From the NCBI GenBank assembly GCA_018335875.1, contig JAGXRN010000044.1:1-64000 (forward strand): DNA of 64,000 nucleotides, in the 5' to 3' direction. The position numbers and the translations under genes were made by a program. The DNA comes from Dethiobacter sp. Its GTDB lineage: Bacteria > Bacillota > Dethiobacteria > Dethiobacterales > Dethiobacteraceae. Below the pieces are notes generated by a model, which was not told where the DNA came from, searched no databases, and saw only the letters and a program-made list of their open reading frames with translations. Below, one piece after another: positions 1-7,403 of the stretch (position 1 is its first letter; every line of letters starts with the position of its first letter).

Positions 1-85
1 AGCGAAACCTAACCTGAGACTACACCCGTAGATGCTCTTGCTGGTATGCTTTCGGACAGGGGTTCGACTCCCCTCGCCTCCACCA
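1..85 (+). ncRNA. ssrA: tmRNA (ssrA), 3' end only
   Basis: This is the 3' portion of transfer-messenger RNA, which rescues stalled ribosomes; the gene starts upstream of the window. The last part shows an intact T arm (AGGGG stem, TTCGACT loop, CCCCT stem), a 3' acceptor strand CGCCTCC and an encoded CCA ending at 85. The preceding segment with CACCCGTAGATGC matches the conserved helix just before the 3' tRNA-like domain of Bacillus and Clostridia tmRNAs. Partial copies of the same sequence recur several times in the next 11 kb, so this is the likely parent and integration target. Whether the upstream part is intact cannot be seen. Confidence 0.9.
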
Positions 86-99
86 ATACCATAAATAAA

Positions 100-129
100 A
101 CTCAGGCTAACTTAGACCTGAGTTTTTTT
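100..129 (+). terminator. rho-independent terminator of ssrA
   Basis: ACTCAGG (100-106) pairs with CCTGAGT (117-123), followed by a run of seven T. Versions of this hairpin recur after the downstream ssrA remnants. Confidence 0.85.
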
Positions 130-198
130 ATAAAGTAAATTATCTTACTCTTCTTAAAATAATTTCTTCCTATTTTCCTACTTCAATTTCAATTCGAT

Positions 199-390
199 TT
201 AATTTCTCTGCATTTTGTTTATATCCGTCAAAAAGAGCTCCAAGTTTTTGACCGTGATCATTTCGATTCTTACTACTGTATCTTTGACGGTTTTGATTTC
301 GTTTTTCATGACAGACATATCACTTTTGACTTCAGACAAATCATATTTTATATTCCCAACATCAGTTTTGTTGTCTTGAAGTTCTAAAAT
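199..390 (-). pseudogene. C-terminal fragment of a small coiled-coil protein
   Basis: About 60 residues read as a heptad-like helix ending near TVVRIEMITVKNLELFL, typical of small hypothetical coiled-coil proteins of Firmicutes. The frame stays open upstream to 495, but that part looks like unrelated sequence and has no convincing ribosome binding site, so I regard the gene as truncated at its 5' end. No function is assigned. It lies between the ssrA terminator and a broken E1 alpha gene. Confidence 0.35.
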
Positions 391-639
391 AGTGACTGCG
401 CCTAAACATCCCGCCCGCCGCCAATCAGAAATATTAAATCTCTGCCGTGGGCCCTCAAGGGAAGCGGGGAAGCTGCCGAGGTCAAGTTGGGACACCCGAG
501 ATATTCACCACTGCCACAATATGGTATATTTAGATTAGGAGGTGGTAAGGTGTAATAATTTTACTCTTAAAGAGCATAAAAATTTTAAAAGAAATTAAAT
601 GCATTCAGAAACAAAGGAGTGGCGGTATTGAGTTTGTGC

Positions 640-1212
640 AGGGTCAGATGGATCTTGTTCCAGCTTTGCAAGCTCGTCCGAAGAAATTGTCAGGCGTTTG
701 CGATTCTGTAATACCGGATCGTGAGCTTTTCCGAACTGAGTGCGTGCAGTACGGGCAATCCCAGAAGTTATCTTTCCCAGGCTTGCAGCCCGCTGAGCAA
801 TAGAAGCTCCTGTAGAGCTTAGCGCTGCAGAGACAAGCGGGCGTGTTCGGGGCATTAATTCTGCGATTGGTTTACGGGTTATGCGGATTAGTGCATCGCC
901 AAGAAAGTGTCCATCCGGCCTGACACATGTTGCCCGCAGAAAGGAAGGCCCCCGGCCATCGCGCACACGTCAATCATTTCTTTTGCCGTATGCCAGACAA
1001 CCGCCACATTTGTACCGTCAACACTCTTACCTGGAACACCAGGTCCGCGGGCTCTCTCTTCAAGGTCACCGCCTGTGACAGATGGCGAATGTGTTGTGAT
1101 TGCAATCCCGTTGTCGCGGTAAACGAACAGGACAGGCAGCCCCAGGCTGCAGCAAGATTCATTGACTCCATCAACATGCCCTGGTTCATTGCACCCTCAC
1201 CAAAGAAAGCAC
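640..1212 (-). pseudogene. thiamine-dependent dehydrogenase E1 alpha (AcoA/PdhA-like), broken
   Basis: Read on the minus strand, the segment starts with FFGEGAMNQGMLMESMNLAA, the TPP-binding GDGA region of pyruvate/acetoin dehydrogenase E1 alpha. It continues through RDNGIAITT, VDGTNVA, FLRATCVRPDGHFLGD and a C-terminal GKAHDPVLQ stretch. Several frameshifts are needed to follow it, for example near 1080-1150 and 960-1000, and the first half of the gene is missing. The missing half ends where the first toxin-antitoxin module begins at about 1215, so insertion or deletion at that junction probably truncated it. In an intact complex the protein would decarboxylate a 2-oxo acid or acetoin; here it is dead. 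Confidence 0.8.
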
Positions 1213-1275
1213 TTGTTTTTATCTCAAAATAATGCTATATTTAATGTACATATATTGATAATGGGAGTGTTGATT

Positions 1276-1548
1276 ATGCCCAAAATAAGACCGATTTCAG
1301 ATCTGAGAAATAATGCCAACGAAATTTCTGAGTACTGCCGCACTGAGCGAGAACCGGTTTTTATAACAAAAAATGGTGTAGGAGATATGGTCGTAATGAG
1401 TATAGAGGTATATGAGAGACAACAGGCTCTGATGGAACTTTACGGAAAACTATCGGAGGCTGAAGCTGAGGTAGCAAACGGGGAAAAGGGCGAAGAATTT
1501 AGAAGCTTTGCAAAGAAGCTAAGGGCGAGTGTTCGTGGAAAACTATAG
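1276..1548 (+). CDS. Phd/YefM-family antitoxin
   Basis: This 90-residue protein begins PKIRPISDLRNNANEIS and contains PVFITKNGVGDMVVMS, the conserved N-terminal DNA-binding and dimerisation fold of Phd/YefM antitoxins. The acidic, helical C-terminus would wrap around and neutralise the partner toxin. I chose the ATG at 1276; the open frame begins at 1162 but its first part is non-homologous. It overlaps the toxin gene by 20 bases, the usual translational coupling of such pairs. By analogy it represses its own promoter. It is closely similar to the antitoxin at 5226-5474. Confidence 0.88.
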   Translation: MPKIRPISDLRNNANEISEYCRTEREPVFITKNGVGDMVVMSIEVYERQQALMELYGKLSEAEAEVANGEKGEEFRSFAKKLRASVRGKL

Positions 1549-1837
1549 GATTATTATTCTCCCGTCTGCCCAGAAAGATCTAAAAGATATTGTAGATTAC
1601 ATTAATGAACTGTCTCCTGACGCAGCGCTAAAACTATATGACGAAATTGTAGATAGCATTATAACATTGGAGCATATGCCGCTACGTTCTCCCTTGCTAA
1701 AAATCCCAGAGCTCCGGGCAAAGGGTTACCGTGTGCTGGTTGTGCAGAACTATTTAGTCTTTTATATTGTTAGTGACAAAGCCGTGGAAATACGTCGAAT
1801 CCTTTACGGGCGGCGGCGGTATGAAGATATATTATAG
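1529..1837 (+). CDS. RelE/ParE-family toxin
   Basis: A 102-residue protein (GTG start at 1529, alternative GTG at 1535) with the RelE/ParE fold signature: early helix SAQKDLKDIVDYI, central GYRVLVVQNYLVFYIV strand region, and terminal IRRILYGRRRYEDIL. RelE-type toxins cleave mRNA in the ribosomal A site while ParE-type ones poison gyrase; the sequence does not settle which. The stop codon lies 12 bases before an ssrA fragment. A second copy of the last part of this gene occurs at 11711-11763. Confidence 0.85.
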   Translation: MFVENYRIIILPSAQKDLKDIVDYINELSPDAALKLYDEIVDSIITLEHMPLRSPLLKIPELRAKGYRVLVVQNYLVFYIVSDKAVEIRRILYGRRRYEDIL

Positions 1838-1849
1838 TGTTAAAGAATC

Positions 1850-2092
1850 AGCGGGTCCGGGACCATGGCCCGTTTAAAACACTGAAGCGTTTTAAACGCC
1901 AACGATAATTTAGCTGTCGCTGCTTAAATAAAGCAGCCGTCTGCCTGTCCTGAGCCTGCAGGGGACAGAACAGCCAGACGCAGGCTACCGACTTCACGGT
2001 CCCTCCGGCCAAAGAAGAAGGGAATAACAACTGGACTAGCCGAAGCTGATCCGGCCTCAGGAGTCGGCTGACGCGAAACTTAATAGGCCTAA
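1850..2092 (+). pseudogene. ssrA fragment, copy 1 (tag and pseudoknot region)
   Basis: The segment matches the internal part of tmRNA, from the first pseudoknot (GTCCGGGACC region) through the tag frame, later pseudoknots and the GACTAGC segment, ending at ACGCGAAACTTAATAGGC. The tag frame at 1898-1927 reads A-N-D-N-L-A-V-A-A-stop, a plausible tmRNA degradation tag. The 5' tRNA-like half is absent. The sequence is interrupted after 2092, and a 3' tRNA-like end follows only at 2187-2266. It cannot act as a normal one-piece tmRNA. Confidence 0.85.
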
Positions 2093-2124
2093 CCCAGTGA
2101 GCGCAGCGAACGGAGTTACTGTAG
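2091..2124 (+). repeat. 34-bp direct repeat at end of ssrA copy 1
   Basis: The segment starting AACCCAGTGAGCGCAGCGAA is repeated exactly at 6051-6084, also right after an ssrA body fragment. It replaces normal tmRNA sequence, so both copies share one breakpoint. Confidence 0.9.
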
Positions 2125-2186
2125 TCAGCATTGTTAGTAGGATATATAAACTATTTGCACTTAAGCTATGAGGAAGCACGTTTTGT

Positions 2187-2266
2187 AGCAAGCGCCGAGG
2201 CTACACCCGTAGATGCTCTTGCTGGTATGCGCATCACGCAGGGCTTCGACTCGCTCGCCTCCACCA
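2187..2266 (+). pseudogene. ssrA 3' end remnant (a)
   Basis: The segment matches window positions 1-85: GCTACACCCGTAGATGC, then a degenerate T arm (TTCGACT loop kept, stem no longer paired) and CGCCTCCACCA ending at 2266. It is the usual type of scar left where an element integrated at the tmRNA 3' end. Confidence 0.88.
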
Positions 2267-2279
2267 AATAGGTGGTAAA

Positions 2280-2308
2280 ACTCAGGTATCAACACACCTG
2301 GGTTTTTT
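2280..2308 (+). terminator. terminator after ssrA remnant (a)
   Basis: ACTCAGGT pairs with ACCTGGGT across an eight-base loop, followed by a T run. It corresponds in sequence to the ssrA terminator at 100-129. The next 200 bases (2310-2510) hold no recognisable gene. Confidence 0.8.
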
Positions 2309-2514
2309 ATTTTTAGGGAAATAGGGTTCGATAGGGGTGCAGACAGGCCTGATTAGTAAAAAATATGTAATAAAGAAAAGACCTGGCTTCCCATAAATTG
2401 AGGGGATGCAAGGTCTTTGTGCTTGCCTCTGCATGAGCGATAATCTAGCACGAGGGTTGGCTGCAGTAACTAGTAGAAGATAACGGACATTGCAGCTATA
2501 GGTACAAGCTTTAG

Positions 2515-3807
2515 ATTGCATACCGCAACTACAACGTGGCGTGGAATAACCCCAAAACCACACCTATTTCACGTAAGCCTTCTTATGCCTATTACAAAGG
2601 GCCATACCCTGAATCAGAACCGGAAGCAAAGGTAGTTGCAAACTGGATACGTAATAACCGTCCAAAGCTTTTGCTTGACTATCATTCCAGCGGAGAAATT
2701 TTTTTCTGGTATTATAATCAAACCGGTGCAGCGCTGGAAAGAGACCGGAAAATTGCCAGAGCAATGGCAGCTTACTCAGGTTACGCAATAGAACCCGTGA
2801 ACCCGAATAAAGTCCCCAGCAGCAACTTAACGCGCTGGGCTTCACAAATTATGCAAATACCAAGCATATGCGTGGAAGTGGGAACAGGCCCCTCATACAA
2901 CCTTACAATGGAAAAATTGCCTGGTATTTTTACCAAAACTAAATACCTGCCCCTTATTGCGGCAATGAACTTGCCTGACTATCAGCCTTATGTGCCGGTG
3001 AGTTCTGTCAGATTATCGTCCTCAACGTTGTTAGCTGTCCCTGGTAGTGCTGAAACACTAACTGCCACTGTGTTTCCGGCAAATGCCAGTAATAAAAAAG
3101 TAATATGGTCTTCGGGCAATCCTCAGGTTGCCTCAGTTGATTCAAGTGGAAGAATTAACGTATATTCACTAGGTAGCACCACCATTACGGCAACTACGGA
3201 AGACAAGGGGGAGAGTGCATTTTGTTCAGTTACGGTCTACCCCAAACTGCCAAGACTTCAGGGCACCGATCGCTATGTTACCGCTGTCGAAATAAGCCGT
3301 TCAGGTTGGGATTATACACAAAATGTTGTGCTTGTTCGCGGTGATGACTTCTCAGATGCGGCAGTTAATGGTTACCCGATTCTACTAACTGGTAGAGATA
3401 AACTCAGTCCGGAAACCCTAGCCTATATTTCAGAAGCTGAAATAACACGTACACTAGTGATCGGTGGGAACTCAGCAGTCAGTGAGGCTGTATTTAGGCA
3501 ACTTCCCCAGCCTCACCGTATTAGTGGCGCAACGCGTTATGATACGGCCATTGAGGGATATATACACTTTTATCCTCTTAGCGATAGCCTTTTTGTCTCT
3601 ACAGGACATAGCTTTGCCGATGCTTTAACGGGTGCTGCCCTTGCGGCTAAACATGGTGCAGGAGTACTGCTCGTAGGGAGCCAGATTCCACAAACATTAG
3701 ATCTGCTCATCACTGAAAAACAGATAACAAGCTTAACTATATTCGGAGGTTCGGGAGCAATTCCTTCTTCAGTAGAGGCCAGCATTAGTCGAATGTTACA
3801 AAAGTAA
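2515..3807 (+). pseudogene. M14 zinc carboxypeptidase with Ig-like and CWB2 domains, 5'-truncated
   Basis: The frame opens inside an M14 peptidase domain: RNYNVAW corresponds to the substrate-binding NRN region, LDYHSSG carries the second zinc histidine, and CVEVGTG carries the catalytic glutamate. A bacterial Ig-like (Big_2) domain follows at roughly residues 155-240, then cell-wall-binding CWB2 repeats to the end. The first zinc motif (HxxE) and the signal peptide are missing; a stop at 2512 closes the frame upstream. The intact protein would be a surface peptidase held on the wall by CWB2. A GTG at 2536 could start translation but would give an inactive, unexported protein. Confidence 0.82.
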
Positions 3808-3868
3808 GTCTGTACCATTTTCTCCAGATTCATGGGTATATAAAAATAATATAAAGTGAGGGTGAAAA

Positions 3869-4036
3869 ATGAGGAAAAAATATCTGGAGGTTTCCCCCGA
3901 GCGAAACCCATGGCTGGCGGATCCGCAGATTCCGGAATGGAAATACCGTAAGCTGCTATTGGCAAAGCGATATTTGCTAATATACCAGATCAAGGGAGAT
4001 ACAGTTCATGTGGATGCCGTGGTGGAGGTGTCATAG
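3869..4036 (+). pseudogene. RelE/ParE toxin remnant (C-terminal part)
   Basis: A 55-residue frame containing WKYRKLLLAKRYLLIYQI and KGDTVHVDAVV, the central and last strands of RelE/ParE toxins. The N-terminal helices are missing and no antitoxin gene precedes it. Its end overlaps the 3' end of the opposite-strand fic gene. It is probably a relic of another toxin-antitoxin module; a functional small protein is unlikely. Confidence 0.5.
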
Positions 4037-4428
4037 TTGCCATCCGGCACAACGTGTATGCGCAACCAGTGTATTAATTGTTCTTCAGAAATTCTGCTGT
4101 CTGCAACCCCAAGCATTAAATCAACAACTTCAGGTTCTGTTGCTTCGATTTCATAACCATTTAGGCCCAGGAAAGTATACATAGCCATAAAAGCGACTCT
4201 TTTATTACCATCAATAAAACAATGATTCTTGGCCAGACCATATCCATAAGCTGCTGCTAAAATTACAATATCTGATTCTTGTTCATATACCCAGCGATTA
4301 ATTGGACGTGCAAGTGCTGATTCCAAAAGGTTTATATCTCTGATTCCATACTGTCCGCCATGTTCCCGAATCTGACTGAAATGAATCGTTTCGACGATTG
4401 ACTTGGTCAAACAAATCGGTTCATTCAT
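4006..4428 (-). CDS. Fic/Doc-family toxin (death-on-curing type)
   Basis: This 140-residue protein carries the Fic motif HCFIDGNKR at about residues 67-75, matching HxFx[D/A]GNKR of Doc and Fic enzymes. Doc phosphorylates elongation factor Tu with ATP, stopping translation; other Fic proteins AMPylate their targets. Its size and IREHGGQYGIRD N-terminal region fit Doc. It lies 8 bases downstream of an AbrB-type antitoxin gene and is surely co-transcribed with it. A partial second copy is at 6098-6302. Confidence 0.88.
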   Translation of the reverse strand: MNEPICLTKSIVETIHFSQIREHGGQYGIRDINLLESALARPINRWVYEQESDIVILAAAYGYGLAKNHCFIDGNKRVAFMAMYTFLGLNGYEIEATEPEVVDLMLGVADSRISEEQLIHWLRIHVVPDGNYDTSTTAST

Positions 4429-4436
4429 ATCGGCAC

Positions 4437-4664
4437 CTACTCAGAGAGTTCGCGAAGAGCATTGCGATATTTTTTTGCACCTTTTTCATAGACAGCCATG
4501 GCTTTATCAAAGTCGGGGTCGTAAGGTGTAATCAATATACCCCTGTCGGTTTCAGAAACAAACACTTCATCGCCTTTATTTAGGTGGAAACGCTCAGCAA
4601 TTTCTTTAGGTATTGTGGCACCAATGGACCCGCCCATCTGACGTAAGGTAATTTTCTTTGCCAA
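4437..4664 (-). CDS. AbrB/MazE-type antitoxin of the Fic/Doc toxin
   Basis: A 75-residue protein with the SpoVT/AbrB swapped-hairpin DNA-binding fold: MGGSIGATIPKEIAERFHLNKGDEVFVSE at the N-terminus, then a charged helical tail that would block the toxin. I placed the start at the TTG at 4664 because AAGGAGTG lies just upstream and homology begins at AKKITLRQ; a longer frame to 4772 runs into ssrA-derived sequence. A perfect inverted repeat 35 bases upstream is a candidate operator. Doc is classically paired with Phd, so an AbrB partner is a less common combination. Confidence 0.85.
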   Translation of the reverse strand: MAKKITLRQMGGSIGATIPKEIAERFHLNKGDEVFVSETDRGILITPYDPDFDKAMAVYEKGAKKYRNALRELSE

Positions 4665-4698
4665 TTTTATCACTCCTTGGTTGAATAGTATGCCTATA

Positions 4699-4720
4699 TT
4701 GTAGCATAAAAATGCTACAA
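4699..4720 (-). promoter_or_regulatory. candidate operator of the AbrB-Fic module
   Basis: A perfect 9-bp inverted repeat, TTGTAGCAT - AAAA - ATGCTACAA, lies upstream of the antitoxin start and next to the 5' boundary of ssrA copy 2. Autoregulation at such a palindrome is typical of toxin-antitoxin modules. Confidence 0.55.
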
Positions 4721-4741
4721 ATAAAAGTTTATTAAATTCGT

Positions 4742-5055
4742 AGCAAGTCCGGGCCCATGACCCGGTCAACAACGTGGAAAAGGCATGACTGCCAACGATA
4801 ATTCCGCTCTCGCTGCTTAATTAGCAGCGTGTCCGCTAGTTCCGAGCCAGTAGGCGCTAGTCCAGACGCCGACAACGCAGGCTACCGACTCCACGGTTTG
4901 TACAGCCAAATGAGAAGGGAATCACAACTGTGCTAGCGTAAGCGGCCCTCGCCTTAAGTAGCCGCCCGCGCGAAACTTAACTTAAGGCTACACTCGTAGA
5001 TGCTCTTGCTGGTTCGCACAACGGATCAGGGGTTCGACTCCCCTCGCCTCCACCA
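4742..5055 (+). pseudogene. ssrA fragment, copy 2 (first pseudoknot to CCA)
   Basis: This is the most complete copy. It runs from GTCCGGGCCC in the first pseudoknot through the tag frame (4791-4820, reading A-N-D-N-S-A-L-A-A-stop), the remaining pseudoknots, GGCTACACTCGTAGATGC, an intact T arm (AGGGG/CCCCT) and CGCCTCCACCA at 5055. Only the 5' tRNA-like half is missing. It differs from copies 1 and 3 at many positions, suggesting an independent origin. It ends with its own terminator. It could be transcribed as a non-standard RNA, but nothing shows that it works. Confidence 0.88.
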
Positions 5056-5068
5056 AAATGGTGGTAAG

Positions 5069-5096
5069 ACTCGGTCAATATTGGCCGGGTTTTTTG
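5069..5096 (+). terminator. terminator after ssrA copy 2
   Basis: ACTCGGTCAA pairs with TTGGCCGGGT, followed by T-rich sequence. This hairpin and about 70 bases after it are similar to 10801-10900. Confidence 0.8.
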
Positions 5097-5225
5097 TTTT
5101 TAAGAAAGTGAATTTGATTGTCAGTTTAGCAACATTTTCACGGTCCTCATCGGTAGCTGTAATATTTACATTGATATTTTACTTAAAATTAGTATACAAT
5201 TAAGTAAAACATGGAGGTGATACAA

Positions 5226-5474
5226 ATGCCAAATATTAAGCCTGTTTCAGATTTAAGGAACTATAACGATGTCCTCAAATCTTGCCAAGTCGGTGAGCCT
5301 GTTTTCCTGACCAAGAATGGCAGAGGGCGCTATGTGTTATTGGATATACAAGAATATGAAAAGCAACAGGCCGTAATTAAACTTCTGGCAAAGCTCTCTG
5401 AAGCTGAAGACGCAGTTAAGACAGGGGAAGAATGGAAGACACTAGATGATTTAAAAAGAGAATTGGATGTCTGA
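5226..5474 (+). CDS. Phd/YefM-family antitoxin
   Basis: An 82-residue protein starting PNIKPVSDLRNYNDVL with PVFLTKNGRGRYVLLDI, the Phd/YefM N-terminal fold, and an acidic C-terminus. It is clearly related to the antitoxin at 1276-1548. The ATG at 5226 follows GGAGGTGA at 5213-5220. Two bases separate it from the toxin gene. It would bind and neutralise the toxin and repress the operon. Confidence 0.88.
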   Translation: MPNIKPVSDLRNYNDVLKSCQVGEPVFLTKNGRGRYVLLDIQEYEKQQAVIKLLAKLSEAEDAVKTGEEWKTLDDLKRELDV

Positions 5475-5476
5475 TT

Positions 5477-5806
5477 ATGAAGTACAAAATACGAATTAAC
5501 CCTGTTGCAATATCTGATGTGCAGTTAATCAAAGAACACATAGCAGAGGATAGCCCTGATGCAGCAGCGAAGTTCGGAAATACTTTATACTCGAAGATAG
5601 AGAACCTTTCTGACTTTCCTGAAATAGGTACTTCTCTAAGCACCAGGATCAATATAAAGACAGATTACAGCTTCATTGTTTATGACAGACACCTAATATT
5701 TTATAAAGTTGAAGGCCAGTATGTTTCAGTCTATCGGGTTTTGCACGGAGCACGTGATTATTTATCAATTCTATTTACAGACGATCTTGGGGAAAGCAAG
5801 AAATAG
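5477..5806 (+). CDS. RelE/ParE-family toxin
   Basis: A 109-residue RelE/ParE-fold protein: INPVAISDVQLIKEHIAEDSPDAA forms the helical hairpin and DYSFIVYDRHLIFYKV plus VYRVLHGARDY the terminal strands and catalytic-side loop. The HGARDY ending is typical of the ParE branch, which targets gyrase, although RelE-like ribonuclease activity cannot be excluded. The TAG stop overlaps the first bases of ssrA copy 3, so the toxin and the RNA fragment abut without spacer. Confidence 0.87.
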   Translation: MKYKIRINPVAISDVQLIKEHIAEDSPDAAAKFGNTLYSKIENLSDFPEIGTSLSTRINIKTDYSFIVYDRHLIFYKVEGQYVSVYRVLHGARDYLSILFTDDLGESKK

Positions 5807-6052
5807 CGGGTCCGGGACCATGGCCCGGCTAAAACATGGAAAGCGTTTTAAACGCCAACGATTACGCACTCGCTGCTTAATTAAAGCAGCCGTCTGACTG
5901 TCCTGAGCCTGCAGGGGACAGATCCAGGCCGCCGACAACGCAGGCTACCGACTTCACGGTTTGTTCAGCCAAAGAAGAAGGGAATAACAACTGAACTAGC
6001 CGAAGCTGATCCGGCCTCAGGGGTCAGCTGACGCGAAACTTAATAGGCCTAA
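5805..6052 (+). pseudogene. ssrA fragment, copy 3 (tag and pseudoknot region)
   Basis: Nearly the same as copy 1 in extent and breakpoints: from AGCGGGTCCGGG to GCGAAACTTAATAGGC. The tag frame at 5854-5880 reads A-N-D-Y-A-L-A-A-stop, one codon shorter than copy 1. Outside the tag and part of the second pseudoknot the two copies are almost identical. Both the 5' tRNA-like half and an adjoining 3' end are missing. Confidence 0.85.
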
Positions 6053-6084
6053 CCCAGTGAGCGCAGCGAACGGAGTTACTGTAG
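6051..6084 (+). repeat. 34-bp direct repeat at end of ssrA copy 3
   Basis: Identical to 2091-2124. The sequences diverge after it, so it marks the common right border of ssrA copies 1 and 3. Confidence 0.9.
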
Positions 6085-6097
6085 TATTTTCACAAGA

Positions 6098-6302
6098 CTA
6101 TTCGTTTTCTGGCTTTGTGTGCCTTCTGAGCCAAGCTGTCAGTTGTTCTTTCGAAACGCTGCTGTCTGCAACGCCAAGCATAATATCTACAACTTCAGGC
6201 TCTGTTGCATTAATAATTTCATAACCGTTCAAACCAAGAAAAGTGTACATAGCCATAAAGGCTACTCTTTTATTGCCGTCTACAAAACAGTGGTTCTTAG
6301 TA
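6098..6302 (-). pseudogene. Fic/Doc toxin remnant
   Basis: On the minus strand this reads from KNHCFVDGNKRVAFMAMYTFLGLNG to a stop after LTAWLRRHTK, closely matching the C-terminal half of the Fic/Doc protein at 4006-4428. It keeps the Fic motif, but the N-terminal half and an antitoxin gene are missing. Confidence 0.8.
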
Positions 6303-6431
6303 AGTACTATATTTTGCGGGCACTTTTACAAGAGGAGGTTGAGAAAGTCGCGGGTATGCTAAATGCCTAGCTGGAGAGACCTTCCCGCTCGGGGAAAGAA
6401 AATATCCTGTTGCCATTATTATTATTCCTGA

Positions 6432-6818
6432 TTATTCTAGCATCTCTGTTAACTTAACATCCGGGATTTGTTTGAAATGTTGATCCAGGGAATATATAAA
6501 TGCTTCATTATTGATTGATATTGCGGCAATCAAACAATCTGTTATTGGTATAGTTAAACCTTTTCTTCTTAATTTGAAAGATAATTCCCCAGCCAACCGC
6601 CAGTCTGCAAAATCAGTTTCAATAAAAGGCACTCCATCAATGCTATTATTCAAGGATTCAAAATCACTTTCGGTCTTGGCACCCTGTAAAATCTCAGAAA
6701 TTACAGGCCCAACCATATATATAATTTCGGAAAGCAAGCCTTTATCAATTTTGTCTGCAATTTCAGGCTGATTTTTAAAATATTCAATCCAGATAGACGT
6801 GTCAACGAATATCTTCAT
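6432..6818 (-). CDS. vapC: VapC-type PIN-domain ribonuclease toxin
   Basis: A 128-residue PIN-domain protein. The acidic metal-binding residues are visible: FVDTSIW near the N-terminus, ISEILQGA around residue 42, ITDCLIAA around residue 96 and YSLDQHF near residue 112. VapC toxins cut tRNA or rRNA at specific sites when not bound by VapB. The gene overlaps vapB by 17 bases, and the pair faces left, opposite to the neighbouring Phd-RelE module. Confidence 0.87.
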   Translation of the reverse strand: MKIFVDTSIWIEYFKNQPEIADKIDKGLLSEIIYMVGPVISEILQGAKTESDFESLNNSIDGVPFIETDFADWRLAGELSFKLRRKGLTIPITDCLIAAISINNEAFIYSLDQHFKQIPDVKLTEMLE

Positions 6819-7023
6819 TCACAAGTAGCTCCGCTTCTCTGATTTTTTGCGCGGCTTCTTTATCTATGGCAACACGACCCTTAAGATTCATAAAAGCCTT
6901 TAGTTTCTTGAGACGAACAGCCTCTTCAAGGGCTTTTTCCACTGCTTTGGAACGGTTTCCGGTACCGTAAAGATTTTCCACTTCTTTAACCAATTGTTCG
7001 GACAGATTTAATGTTGTCCGCAT
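6802..7023 (-). CDS. vapB: VapB-type ribbon-helix-helix antitoxin
   Basis: A 73-residue protein starting MRTTLNLSEQLVKEVENLYG with NRSKAVEKALEEAVR, a ribbon-helix-helix DNA-binding motif, followed by a C-terminal tail for toxin binding. I chose the ATG at 7023, preceded by AAGGAGT; upstream in-frame ATGs would add only MMKELMP. It should autoregulate the vapBC operon. Confidence 0.85.
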   Translation of the reverse strand: MRTTLNLSEQLVKEVENLYGTGNRSKAVEKALEEAVRLKKLKAFMNLKGRVAIDKEAAQKIREAELLVNEDIR

Positions 7024-7136
7024 TGGCATCAACTCCTTCATCACAATAATACATCATATTATTATGAAAATCAAGATGAAAATAGAGTGACCAGGGGATG
7101 GCAGGACGTGTAAAAAAAAGGTAGTCAAGAATCCAT

Positions 7137-7286
7137 TTACTGCTGGTGGCAATTTAAACAATTTATGTAGCTATCTTTACCAAAAAGGTCGGTATGTGAC
7201 GGGGTAACTGCACTGTGGCAATTGAGGCAGTTTGCGCCTCCTGAAATTTTTATATAGTTTCTCCGGGCGCAATGCAAATTAGACAT
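7137..7286 (-). pseudogene. C-terminal fragment of a multihaem c-type cytochrome
   Basis: A short open frame (49 residues from an ATG at 7286) contains two CLNCH haem-attachment motifs, one in ISGGANCLNCHS and one next to the C-terminal end (CLNCHQQ-stop). It has no signal peptide, no membrane segment and no ribosome binding site, so haem could not be attached outside the cell. It looks like the tail of a larger cytochrome left by rearrangement. Confidence 0.6.
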
Positions 7287-7403
7287 GAATTACTGGTACG
7301 AGCCCTAAGTAGGTCATTTAAACTACCAGGCATTGCCAAAAACTGCGGAAAGAAATAAAATTAAAGAGGCAAATTAAGAAAAATCTCTAAAAGAGGTGGT
7401 TAC

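Noticed and set aside
199-495. A full 98-residue minus-strand protein
   Set aside because: Only the last about 60 residues look protein-like; the N-terminal part lacks a ribosome binding site.
881-1232. Plus-strand open frames across 881-1232
   Set aside because: The minus strand encodes a recognisable E1 alpha remnant; the plus-strand frames have no start signals or family resemblance.
1-5055. A circularly permuted or two-piece tmRNA
   Set aside because: In permuted tmRNAs the 3' tRNA-like part precedes the 5' part. Here the order is normal and the copies simply lack the 5' half; no matching 5' tRNA-like sequence lies beside any copy.
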